Positions 30,718 through 38,538 of a stretch of 58,219 bases of DNA are shown here, piece by piece. Each line of letters opens with the position of its first letter. Positions within the stretch are counted from its first letter, which is position 1. The stretch is from NCBI RefSeq assembly GCF_004912135.1, contig NZ_STGU01000018.1, positions 1 through 58,219 on the forward strand, in the 5' to 3' direction. Origin of the DNA: Rhizobium rosettiformans W3 (lineage in GTDB: Bacteria; Pseudomonadota; Alphaproteobacteria; Rhizobiales; Rhizobiaceae). Position numbers and translations under genes: made by a program. The notes under the pieces are model-generated. The model was not told where the DNA came from. It did not search any database and saw nothing but the letters and a program-made list of their open reading frames with translations.

Positions 30718-31545
30718 CTACTTCTTCGGCCGGATCGGGAACGTGTGTTCCTGGCCCGGGAAGACGCGGTCCTTGACCTCGGCGGCATAATCGCTGGCGG
30801 CCTTGTCGATGACGTCGGCCAGTTCGCTGTAATGCTTGACGAAGCGCGGCTTGAACTCATTGAACAGGCCCAGCATGTCGTCGGAGACCAGGATCTGACC
30901 GTCACAGGCCGGAGACGCGCCGATGCCGATGGTTGCTGCCTTCACCGTGGCCGAAATCTCACGCGCCAGCGGCTCGACGGTTCCCTCGATGACCATGGCA
31001 AAGGCGCCGGCTTCATCGATCGCCTTCGCATCGCGGCGGATCTTGTCCTGCTCGGCTTCGCTGTGGCCCTTTGAGCGGTAGCCGCCCGAGGTGTTCACCT
31101 GCTGCGGCATCAGGCCGATATGGCCGAAAACCGGCACGCCGCGCGAGACGAGAAATTCGACCGTCTCCGCCATTTCCGCGCCGCCCTCGAGCTTGACGCC
31201 ATCGCAGCCGGTTTCCTTCATCAGGCGCACGGCGTTGCGGAAGGCCTGTTCCTTGCTCTCCTGATAGGAGCCGAATGGCAGGTCCACGATCACGCAGGCG
31301 CGGCTTGCGCCGCGCATGGTCGCCTGGCCGTGGGCCACCATCATGTCCATGGTGACGCCAACGGTCGTGTCCATGCCGTAAAGCACCATGCCCAGGCTGT
31401 CGCCGACCAGCAGCAGGTCGCAGTGACGGTCAAGAATACGTGCGATCGGCGTCGTATAGGCGGTCAGCGAGACGATCGGCCGTACGCCCTTCAGGGCTGT
31501 GATGTCGGCCGGTGTGAAACGCTTCTGGCGGGGTGGTGTGCTCAT
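30718..31545 (-). CDS. panB: 3-methyl-2-oxobutanoate hydroxymethyltransferase
   Basis: First step of pantothenate synthesis: adds a hydroxymethyl group from methylene-THF to ketoisovalerate. 275 residues from ATG 31545. Family motifs: [19 protein letters not shown] (metal-binding Asp), [20 protein letters not shown] and MVIEGT (catalytic Glu). It follows panC by 1 nt, a tight operon. It uses a folate cofactor, the same pool that thymidylate synthase oxidises. Confidence 0.97.
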   Translation of the reverse strand: MSTPPRQKRFTPADITALKGVRPIVSLTAYTTPIARILDRHCDLLLVGDSLGMVLYGMDTTVGVTMDMMVAHGQATMRGASRACVIVDLPFGSYQESKEQAFRNAVRLMKETGCDGVKLEGGAEMAETVEFLVSRGVPVFGHIGLMPQQVNTSGGYRSKGHSEAEQDKIRRDAKAIDEAGAFAMVIEGTVEPLAREISATVKAATIGIGASPACDGQILVSDDMLGLFNEFKPRFVKHYSELADVIDKAASDYAAEVKDRVFPGQEHTFPIRPKK

Positions 31546-31546
31546 G

Positions 31547-32419
31547 TCAGGCGGCCTCCATGCCGGTGGCGGCCGCTTGGCCGATGATGCGGTTGTCGAG
31601 AAGTTTGGTCTTGCCGAAACGCACATAGAGAAGAACCAGCGCGGTCTCCTTGACCGTCTCGATCCGCTCCAGTGTTCGTGGGTCGCGAATGGCGACGACT
31701 TCCGGTTCGGCCAGAGGTTCGCTTCGCAGGAACTCGATCAGCTTGGCTTCCAGGGTCGCGACATCGCGGATCCCCGTCAGCAACAGGCGCTCGGCTTCGG
31801 CCAGCGTCTTGGGGACGATCACCGCAGCAGCGCGCTCCTCGGGCGAGAGATAGACATTGCGCGAGGAGCAGGCGAGGCCATCGGCTTCCCTGACGGTTGC
31901 AACCGGCACGACGCGCACCGGCTGAGCCAGGTCCTCGACCATCTTCTGGATGATTGTGACCTGCTGGTAGTCCTTCTCGCCGAAATAGGCGTTGTCCGGC
32001 TGGACAATGTTGAAGAGCTTGGTGACGACGGTCGCCACACCGGCGAAATGGCCGGGACGAGCTTCGCCTTCGAGTTCGGAGCCTAGTTTCGGCAGGTCGA
32101 CCACCGTCTGCATGGGTTCGGGATACATGTCCTCGACACCGGGTGCGAAGAGAATGTCGACGCCTGCTTCTTCCAGCATGGCGCTGTCGCGGGCGAGATC
32201 GCGCGGATACTTATCGAGATCCTCGTTCTTGCCGAATTGCAGCGGATTGACGAAGATCGAGACGACGGTCACGTCGTTTTCAGACTTGGCGCGTCCGACA
32301 AGGCTCAGGTGCCCCTGATGCAGGTAACCCATGGTGGGCACAAAGCCGATCGTCTGGCCGGCACGGCGGCGGGGCGCGAGCTTCTGTCGCAAAGCGGCGA
32401 TCGTGGTAACGATTTCCAT
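31547..32419 (-). CDS. panC: Pantothenate synthetase
   Basis: ATP-dependent condensation of pantoate with beta-alanine. 290 residues. Adenylate-forming motifs: [14 protein letters not shown] (HxGH), [20 protein letters not shown] and ACSSRNVYL. Start ATG 32419 has GGGAGGA about 9 nt before. It is the promoter-proximal gene of panCB; panD is not present. Confidence 0.97.
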   Translation of the reverse strand: MEIVTTIAALRQKLAPRRRAGQTIGFVPTMGYLHQGHLSLVGRAKSENDVTVVSIFVNPLQFGKNEDLDKYPRDLARDSAMLEEAGVDILFAPGVEDMYPEPMQTVVDLPKLGSELEGEARPGHFAGVATVVTKLFNIVQPDNAYFGEKDYQQVTIIQKMVEDLAQPVRVVPVATVREADGLACSSRNVYLSPEERAAAVIVPKTLAEAERLLLTGIRDVATLEAKLIEFLRSEPLAEPEVVAIRDPRTLERIETVKETALVLLYVRFGKTKLLDNRIIGQAAATGMEAA

Positions 32420-32508
32420 GACCGGCGTCCTCCCTGTCTTCTCGTTGGCTCGGCTCTAGCGCTTGCCGACAAAAAAGGCAATCGCACGAATCCTTTGCAG
32501 AAACTTCC

Positions 32509-33135
32509 TCAGAAACCGATTCGGCTGCTGTCGACGATCTCGACACCGGCTGCGCGCATGGCGTCCATCGCGTCCTTGACGCCCTCAGGATCAATGCCGC
32601 GGCAGCCGTCCTCGATCAGGCGGACCTTGACGCCGGGCAGCATGTCGACGGCGTCCAGTCCTGAGAATTTGACGCAGTAATCCGTCGCAAGCCCCATGAT
32701 GTCGAGTTCGGTGACGTCCTTGTTCTTCAGCCACTCGGCGAGGCCCGTCAGCGCTGCCTTGTCGTTGTCGCGGAAGGCAGAGTAGCTGTCGACCAGGGGG
32801 TTCTCGCCCTTGCGCTGCACGAAGTCGATCCTGGTGGTGTCGAGATCCGGATGGAAGTCTGCGTCTGCCGTTTCCTGCACGCAGTGATCCGGCCACATGA
32901 CCTGCGGCTGGCCGGACAGCTCACCCATGTCGAAGGGCTTCTTGCCCGGATGCTGGGAGGCGAAGCTGCCGTGATTGGCGGGATGCCAGTCCTGGGAGGC
33001 GACGATGAGATCGTAGGCGCCGCTTGCCATCAGACGGTTTGCGACAGGCACGACCGCATCGCCCTCGGCAACCGGCAGGTTTCCGCCGGGGCAGAAGCCA
33101 TTCTGGATGTCGATGAGCAGCAGGGCCTTGGTCAT
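32509..33135 (-). CDS. pncA: Nicotinamidase (pyrazinamidase/nicotinamidase PncA)
   Basis: Converts nicotinamide to nicotinate in NAD salvage. 208 residues from ATG 33135. Catalytic Asp in LLLIDIQNGFCPGG, metal-binding SQDWHPANHGSF (Asp and His residues), Lys in VQRKGENPLVDSYSAF, and the nucleophilic Cys in LATDYCV. Stand-alone, about 90 nt downstream of panC and 193 nt from the divergent gcd. Confidence 0.95.
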   Translation of the reverse strand: MTKALLLIDIQNGFCPGGNLPVAEGDAVVPVANRLMASGAYDLIVASQDWHPANHGSFASQHPGKKPFDMGELSGQPQVMWPDHCVQETADADFHPDLDTTRIDFVQRKGENPLVDSYSAFRDNDKAALTGLAEWLKNKDVTELDIMGLATDYCVKFSGLDAVDMLPGVKVRLIEDGCRGIDPEGVKDAMDAMRAAGVEIVDSSRIGF

Positions 33136-33328
33136 GATCGCACGTCCTCTCTTGTGCGGCGCAAGATGGCAATCGAGCGCTGCGGGATCAAGGCCATTTC
33201 GCCGGATTTCGACGCCGGATGTGAAAATGGAACAATCACGCTTTTGCCACGTTCGGCCATCGTGGTTGTTCCCGCGATCCTGATGGCGCGGGACGAACTT
33301 TCCATCTCGCAATACGATTGGAATCGGT

Positions 33329-35668
33329 ATGTTTCTCACTATCACCGCTGTCATCTTCGGCGTGTTGGGCCTTGTGCTCGGCGTCGGTGGCGCTCAGCTC
33401 GTGCTGCTCGGCGGCAGCCCATACTTCCTGATCGCCGGGCTCGTCTTTCTCGGCACGGCTCTGCTGCTTTTCCTGCGCCGCGTCGAGGCGCTTTGGCTTT
33501 ATGGCCTCTTCATTCTCGGCAGCCTCATTTGGGCCGTCTCCGAAGTCGGGCTCGACTGGTGGCAGCTTGGTCCGCGAGGCGGACTGATCGTCGTTCTCGG
33601 CCTCTGGCTGATGCTGCCTGCCATTCGCCACCGGCTTGGCCCGGCCGATCGTCGGCTCCGGGTGGCGGCAGGGCTTCTGCCGCTTGCCGTTCCCGTCGTG
33701 ATCGCGACGATCGTCGCTCTCATTTCGCTCTTCACCGACTCCTATGACCGCAATGGCTCGCTTCCGACCGAACAGGTGGCCGCAGCTCCCGAACTCGGCG
33801 GAGATGTGCCCGACAGCGACTGGCATCAGTATGGCCGCACGCCGTACGGTCAGCGCTACTCGCCGCTCACGCAGATCGACACTGACAACGTGAAGGACTT
33901 GAAGATCGCCTGGACCTACCAAACGGGCGACGTGAAGCTGCCCGAAGATGTGGGCGAGACGACCTATCAGGTGACACCGCTCAAGGTGGACGACACGCTT
34001 TACCTCTGCACGCCACACAACTGGGCGATCGCGGTCGATGCCGAGACCGGCCAGGAAAAGTGGAAATACGATCCCAATGCGGGTCTTGAGCCCGACCGCC
34101 AGCACCAGACATGCCGCGGTGTGACCTATTATCGGGACCCGGCCGCCACGGAAGGCACTGTCTGCGCCGAACGCATCTACCTGCCGACGTCGGATGCCCG
34201 TCTCATCGCACTCGACGCCGACACGGGTGCCATCTGCGAGGCCTTCGCGGACGGTGGCACGCTGCGGCTCGAGCAGAACATGCCGTACAACCCGGCTGGC
34301 TACTACTACTCGACCTCTCCACCAGTCATTGCTGCCGGCAAGATCATCATCGGCGGCGCCGTCAACGACAACTACTCGACCCAGTCGCCGTCGGGTGTCA
34401 TCCGCGCCTTTGACGTCGATACCGGCGAACTCGTCTGGAACTGGGACAGTGGCAACCCGACAGAAACGGCGCCGATCGGCCCCGACGAGACCTATACGGC
34501 GAACTCGCCGAACAGCTGGTCGATCTTCTCGGTCGATGAGGCTCTCGGTCTCGTCTACATCCCGCTCGGCAACCAGGTTCCCGACCAGCTCGGCATGGGA
34601 CGCAGCGAAAGTGTGGAGAAGTATTCCTCCTCGATCGTCGCGCTCGACATCAACACCGGACAGGATCGCTGGGTACGCCAGACCGTGCACCACGACCTCT
34701 GGGACATGGACGTGCCCGCCCAGCCGGTGCTGCTTGATCTGACCAATGAGAACGGCGAACAGACGCCGGCCCTTATCGGACCGACGAAGCAGGGGGACAT
34801 CTATGTGCTCGATCGCCGGACCGGTGAACCGATCATCCCGGTCCGCGAGATAGAGGCCCCTGGCGGTGCGATCCCGGAAGACTTCACATCGCCGACGCAG
34901 CCGATCTCGGACCTCACCTTCCGTCCGCAGACGATGACCGAGAGCAACATGTGGGGTCTGACCATCATCGACCAGATGATGTGCCGCATCCAGTTCCATC
35001 AGCTGAAATACGAGGGCCAGTACACGCCGCCTTCTCTCGAGGGCACGCTGGTCTATCCCGGCAATTTCGGGACGTTCAACTGGGGCTCTGTCGCGGTTGA
35101 TCCGGAGCGGCAGGTGATGTTCGGCATGCCGACCTATCTCGCCTTCACCTCGAAGCTCGTTCCGCGCTCGGAAATTCCGCCGAAGGAAGAGGGTGCCACG
35201 GGTTCGGAGCAGGGGCTGAACCGCAATGAAGGCGCGCCTTACGGCGTCGTCATGGGGCCCTTCCTGTCGCCGCTCGGCATTCCCTGCCAGGCGCCGCCGT
35301 GGGGCACGATTGCGGGCGTCGATCTGAGAACCGGTCAGATCGCGTATCAGAAGCGCAATGGCACCGTCTACGACATGACGCCGCTGCCGCTGCCGTTCAA
35401 GGTAGGCGTTCCCGGTATCGGTGGTCCGATGATCACCAAGGGTGGCGTTGTCTTCCTCGGTGCCGCCGTCGACAACTACCTGCGGGCCTATAACCTGACG
35501 ACGGGCGAGCAGCTCTGGGAGAGCCGACTGCCGGCCGGTGGCCAGGCCACTCCGATGACCTACGCGCTCGGCAACGGCAAGCAGTATGTCGTGATGGTGG
35601 CCGGTGGACATGGATCCGTCGGCACCACACCAGGCGATTATGTCATCGCCTACACGCTTCCGGACTGA
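33329..35668 (+). CDS. gcd: Membrane-bound PQQ-dependent glucose dehydrogenase
   Basis: Oxidises glucose to gluconolactone in the periplasm and passes electrons to ubiquinone. 779 residues: five N-terminal hydrophobic segments (to about residue 140), then an eight-bladed beta-propeller of the quinoprotein type with recurring DWHQYGRTPYGQRYSPL, TGQEKWKYD and HHDLWDMDVPAQP motifs. A quinoprotein His/Asp/Lys active site is expected. No pqq biosynthesis genes are nearby, so the cofactor comes from elsewhere in the genome or from the environment. A bidirectional-looking terminator follows. Confidence 0.94.
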   Translation: MFLTITAVIFGVLGLVLGVGGAQLVLLGGSPYFLIAGLVFLGTALLLFLRRVEALWLYGLFILGSLIWAVSEVGLDWWQLGPRGGLIVVLGLWLMLPAIRHRLGPADRRLRVAAGLLPLAVPVVIATIVALISLFTDSYDRNGSLPTEQVAAAPELGGDVPDSDWHQYGRTPYGQRYSPLTQIDTDNVKDLKIAWTYQTGDVKLPEDVGETTYQVTPLKVDDTLYLCTPHNWAIAVDAETGQEKWKYDPNAGLEPDRQHQTCRGVTYYRDPAATEGTVCAERIYLPTSDARLIALDADTGAICEAFADGGTLRLEQNMPYNPAGYYYSTSPPVIAAGKIIIGGAVNDNYSTQSPSGVIRAFDVDTGELVWNWDSGNPTETAPIGPDETYTANSPNSWSIFSVDEALGLVYIPLGNQVPDQLGMGRSESVEKYSSSIVALDINTGQDRWVRQTVHHDLWDMDVPAQPVLLDLTNENGEQTPALIGPTKQGDIYVLDRRTGEPIIPVREIEAPGGAIPEDFTSPTQPISDLTFRPQTMTESNMWGLTIIDQMMCRIQFHQLKYEGQYTPPSLEGTLVYPGNFGTFNWGSVAVDPERQVMFGMPTYLAFTSKLVPRSEIPPKEEGATGSEQGLNRNEGAPYGVVMGPFLSPLGIPCQAPPWGTIAGVDLRTGQIAYQKRNGTVYDMTPLPLPFKVGVPGIGGPMITKGGVVFLGAAVDNYLRAYNLTTGEQLWESRLPAGGQATPMTYALGNGKQYVVMVAGGHGSVGTTPGDYVIAYTLPD

Positions 35669-35686
35669 CGGTCGCAACACACAGTA

Positions 35687-35714
35687 GAACCCGCCCACCG
35701 TCGTGGGCGGGTTC
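35687..35714 (+). terminator. Terminator downstream of gcd
   Basis: Perfect 12-bp stem GAACCCGCCCAC / GTGGGCGGGTTC with a 4-nt loop, 18 nt after the gcd stop. The following tract is only ACTTTC, so termination strength is uncertain. Confidence 0.7.
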
Positions 35715-35808
35715 ACTTTCGGCACACTTCGGCGTGTCCGGTCTTGGCGCGAAACGGAACGTTAACCATGTGATTCTACACACATGCCGTAACGTGAGGA
35801 TGTTTCGC

Positions 35809-36090
35809 ATGAGTAGCCAAGCCATGAACGGCCAGACCAATCCGACGACCATCGCCTTCTTTCCGCTTGCGAGCCGCCGGGACCTGGTGCGCCGCTCCGC
35901 GATCGAACTCGATCGCCTGAATGGCTATGCGGCCACCGAATTCTGGAAGACGACCTGCCGCAGGCTCGGCAATGAACTCCTCGAACTCGGCTGCCCCGAA
36001 GACGAGATGCGCGCCGAGATCATGGACTTCCAGGCGGCCGTCCAGGTCGAGCTGATGTGGCTGCACCGCGAAGAAGCTGCCCAGGGCTGA
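35809..36090 (+). CDS. Small conserved rhizobial protein (DUF6074-like)
   Basis: 93 residues from ATG 35809 (GAGG 9 nt upstream); ATG 35800 is an in-frame alternative. The core TIAFFPLASRRDLVRRSA followed by a helical stretch ending in ELMWLHREEAA looks like the DUF6074 family common in Rhizobiaceae. Function unknown; soluble and helical. It converges on the cupin gene 2 nt away. Confidence 0.75.
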   Translation: MSSQAMNGQTNPTTIAFFPLASRRDLVRRSAIELDRLNGYAATEFWKTTCRRLGNELLELGCPEDEMRAEIMDFQAAVQVELMWLHREEAAQG

Positions 36091-36092
36091 TC

Positions 36093-36713
36093 TCAAAGAC
36101 CTGAGACAAGACTGCCCTCGTGTTCCGGTTCGACCTGCCGGGACGCGCTGCGTGGAGCAACGGCGAGGCGATAGCCCATGATCCGCGCGATGGGCGCGAG
36201 CGCGGCGAATAGCAGTTTCTGAACGACCACAGGCGGGCCTGAGATATAGAGGTGGTCGCGGAACGCGTTCAGCCCTAGCGCAATCGGCAAGAGCTTTACC
36301 GAACCATCCGGCTTGAAGTAGCCCGGCTGCTCCGAGGTCCAGCGCGCAAGGTTCAGGAAGAAACGCAGATGCTGTTGCGCGGTCACAAACGTGACCGTGA
36401 GATGCGTGTCTCCGTCGAAGACATTGCGGAAGAAATGGCTGGCGCCTTTCGGCACGGTGATCGACTGGCCTTCCGAGGCATAGTGTTCTTGTCCGTCGAT
36501 CATCACCATGACCTGGCCGCTGTTGACGGTGAAGATCTCGTCCGTCTCAGGATGGATATGGGCGACGGCATTGCCGCCGCCGGATCCGCCTTTGCCGAGG
36601 ACGACGTCCATGCGGCTGGAGATCGTGTCCTCATAGGGATGAGTGAATACGAAAGTCTCCTTGTTGAAGGAATTGAGGATACGGGTGCCGGCTGGCACAA
36701 GCGCTTCGCGCAT
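36093..36713 (-). CDS. Cupin domain protein
   Basis: 206 residues from ATG 36713, with AAGGAG 7 nt upstream. A cupin barrel occupies the first 120 residues: HIHPETDEIFTVNSGQVMVM carries the metal-binding His/His/Glu set and VPKGASHFFRNV the second motif His. The C-terminal half is helical with a hydrophobic stretch (VVVQKLLFAALAPIARIMG) that might touch the membrane. Enzymatic role unknown. It is divergently transcribed from the LysR gene, so regulation by that protein is likely. Confidence 0.87.
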   Translation of the reverse strand: MREALVPAGTRILNSFNKETFVFTHPYEDTISSRMDVVLGKGGSGGGNAVAHIHPETDEIFTVNSGQVMVMIDGQEHYASEGQSITVPKGASHFFRNVFDGDTHLTVTFVTAQQHLRFFLNLARWTSEQPGYFKPDGSVKLLPIALGLNAFRDHLYISGPPVVVQKLLFAALAPIARIMGYRLAVAPRSASRQVEPEHEGSLVSGL

Positions 36714-36856
36714 GGCTTTACTCCTTGCTGATCTAGGTTTTGAGTGCGTATTGGAAGCCCGCGGACATGTATCGCGGGCGATGAAAAGCGTGTAGATTGT
36801 CAGCGTTTCCGCTTCAAACACCGTTTTTGCCGCGACAATCACCGGATTTGCATAAC

Positions 36857-37774
36857 GTGACCGCACCGTTGAACTTCGATGACTTGCGCTACATGCTGGC
36901 AGTCGCCGAGACGGGGACGACGCTTGCTGCATCCAAGATGTTGCGGGTCAGCCAGAGCACGGTTTCGCGGCGCATAGCAGCGCTTGAGGACGCGCTTCAG
37001 GTGGAGCTCTTCGACAAGCGCCGAACTGGCTATTGTCTGACCGAGGCGGGGTCACTTCTTCTCGCACCCGCAGAGGCCGTGCGCCAGGCCGTCGATGCAT
37101 TTTCCGGTGCCGTCGACAGCCTTTCCCGCGAGATCTCCGGTACCGTCCGCTTCACGACCAATGAGGTTCTGGGCTCCTTTGTGCTGCCGCGGTTGATCGA
37201 GCGCCTGCGGCAAAGGCATCCCGGGGTGAAGCTCGAAGTGGATACGACCAATGTCCTGCGCGACTTGATTGGTGGCGAAGCCGATGTGGCGCTACGGGCG
37301 TCACCCGCACCCACCCAAGCGGGTCTGGTGGGAGTTCGTCTGATCGAGGACTACTGGAGCCTCTACTGCTCGCGTTCCTACAGCCTTCGCCACGGCGTCC
37401 CAAGTCGCGTCGAAGACCTGGCCGGCCACGCCATCATCGGCATCGATGCCCATGTCCGCGGCCGCCCGATCTTCGATTGGGCAACGAAGAACTTCCCGGC
37501 AGAGGTGTTGCTCCGGCACAACTCGGTGCCCGCCGTCTTCACCAGCGTCAGGAATGGCGTCGGCGTCGGGTTTTACTCCGACTTCGTGGCGGCCGGAGAT
37601 CCCGAACTGGTTCTCTGTTTCCGCCCGCCCGTGCCTCCTGCCGCCGAGGTATGGCTCGTCACGGATGAACGGCTGCGTCATGTGCCCCGCGTCCGCGCCG
37701 TCATGGACGTGATCAAGGAGCTGGTGAAGGAGACCAGCGGGCAGCGAATGGCGGCGGCGGCTGTGCCGGCCTGA
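36857..37774 (+). CDS. LysR family transcriptional regulator
   Basis: 305 residues from GTG 36857. The winged HTH is at the N-terminus (LNFDDLRYMLAVAETG, RVSQSTVSRRIAALED), then a periplasmic-binding-like effector domain. It is read away from the cupin gene across a 143-nt intergenic region, the classic LysR/target arrangement; I infer that the cupin gene is its main target. The inducer is unknown. Confidence 0.93.
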   Translation: MTAPLNFDDLRYMLAVAETGTTLAASKMLRVSQSTVSRRIAALEDALQVELFDKRRTGYCLTEAGSLLLAPAEAVRQAVDAFSGAVDSLSREISGTVRFTTNEVLGSFVLPRLIERLRQRHPGVKLEVDTTNVLRDLIGGEADVALRASPAPTQAGLVGVRLIEDYWSLYCSRSYSLRHGVPSRVEDLAGHAIIGIDAHVRGRPIFDWATKNFPAEVLLRHNSVPAVFTSVRNGVGVGFYSDFVAAGDPELVLCFRPPVPPAAEVWLVTDERLRHVPRVRAVMDVIKELVKETSGQRMAAAAVPA

Positions 37775-37898
37775 GGTCGCCGTTTTTGCGACCGGCGATG
37801 CAATTGCCTGTTGGCAAAGTCTTGTGGCGGTTGTCCCGCGGGGCTTGCGTCCTTTAGAACGTTGCCGATCACGCACACAGTTCTTGAGCAGCGAAGCC

Positions 37899-38498
37899 TT
37901 GGCCAAACTTCATTTCATTTACGCCACCATGAATGCCGGCAAGTCGACGCTGTTGCTGCAGGCCGCCTATAACTACCGCGAACGCGGCATGCGGGTTGCC
38001 ACGCTGATCAGTGCGCTCGACAATCGGGCAGGCAAGGGCTTCATCGGCTCCCGCATCGGCTTGAAGGCGGAAGCGGAGGCCTTCGGCCCCGACGAGGATC
38101 TGTTCTCTGCCATCAAGGCCGATCACGAAGCCTCGCCGCTGTCCTGTGTCTTCGTCGACGAGGCGCAGTTCATGACCACCGACCAGGTCTGGCAGCTCGC
38201 CCGGATCGTCGATGTGCTCGACATACCCGTCATGGCCTATGGCTTGCGCACGGATTTTCGCGGGGAGCTCTTTCCTGGCTCCAAGGCGCTGCTTGCCATC
38301 GCCGACGAACTCACCGAGGCACGCTCGATCTGCCACTGCGGCCGCAAAGCGACGATGGTCGTGCGCATGGGTGAAGACGGCAAGGCGCAGCGGGACGGGG
38401 CACAGGTGCTGATCGGCGGCAACGAGACCTATACCTCGCTCTGCCGGCGTCACTGGCAGCTCGCCTTCGCCGCTGAAGAAGTGCATTCGGCGGCCTGA
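37899..38498 (+). CDS. tdk: Thymidine kinase
   Basis: Salvage enzyme: phosphorylates thymidine to dTMP with ATP. 199 residues from TTG 37899 (MAKLHFIYATMNAGKST), chosen because this N-terminus aligns with known Tdk; upstream codons in frame do not. P-loop at residues 11-17, Walker B VFVDEAQF, the lasso-loop region, and structural zinc ligands in ICHCGRKA and SLCRRHW. Relevant to this window because the resident thymidylate synthase gene is broken; salvage would be an alternative dTMP source only if thymidine is available. Confidence 0.94.
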   Translation: MAKLHFIYATMNAGKSTLLLQAAYNYRERGMRVATLISALDNRAGKGFIGSRIGLKAEAEAFGPDEDLFSAIKADHEASPLSCVFVDEAQFMTTDQVWQLARIVDVLDIPVMAYGLRTDFRGELFPGSKALLAIADELTEARSICHCGRKATMVVRMGEDGKAQRDGAQVLIGGNETYTSLCRRHWQLAFAAEEVHSAA

Positions 38499-38517
38499 TC
38501 CCAACGACAGGCGAAAG

Positions 38518-38538
38518 AGGCCGATCAGCCGGCCTTTT
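38518..38538 (+). terminator. Terminator of tdk
   Basis: AGGCCG / CGGCCT stem with a 6-nt loop and TTT following. It overlaps the last codons of the convergent uvrD-type gene. Confidence 0.55.

Noticed and set aside
33236..35725. Long minus-strand frame opposite gcd
   Set aside because: Arg/Asp/His-rich translation with no motif, fully opposite the PQQ dehydrogenase.
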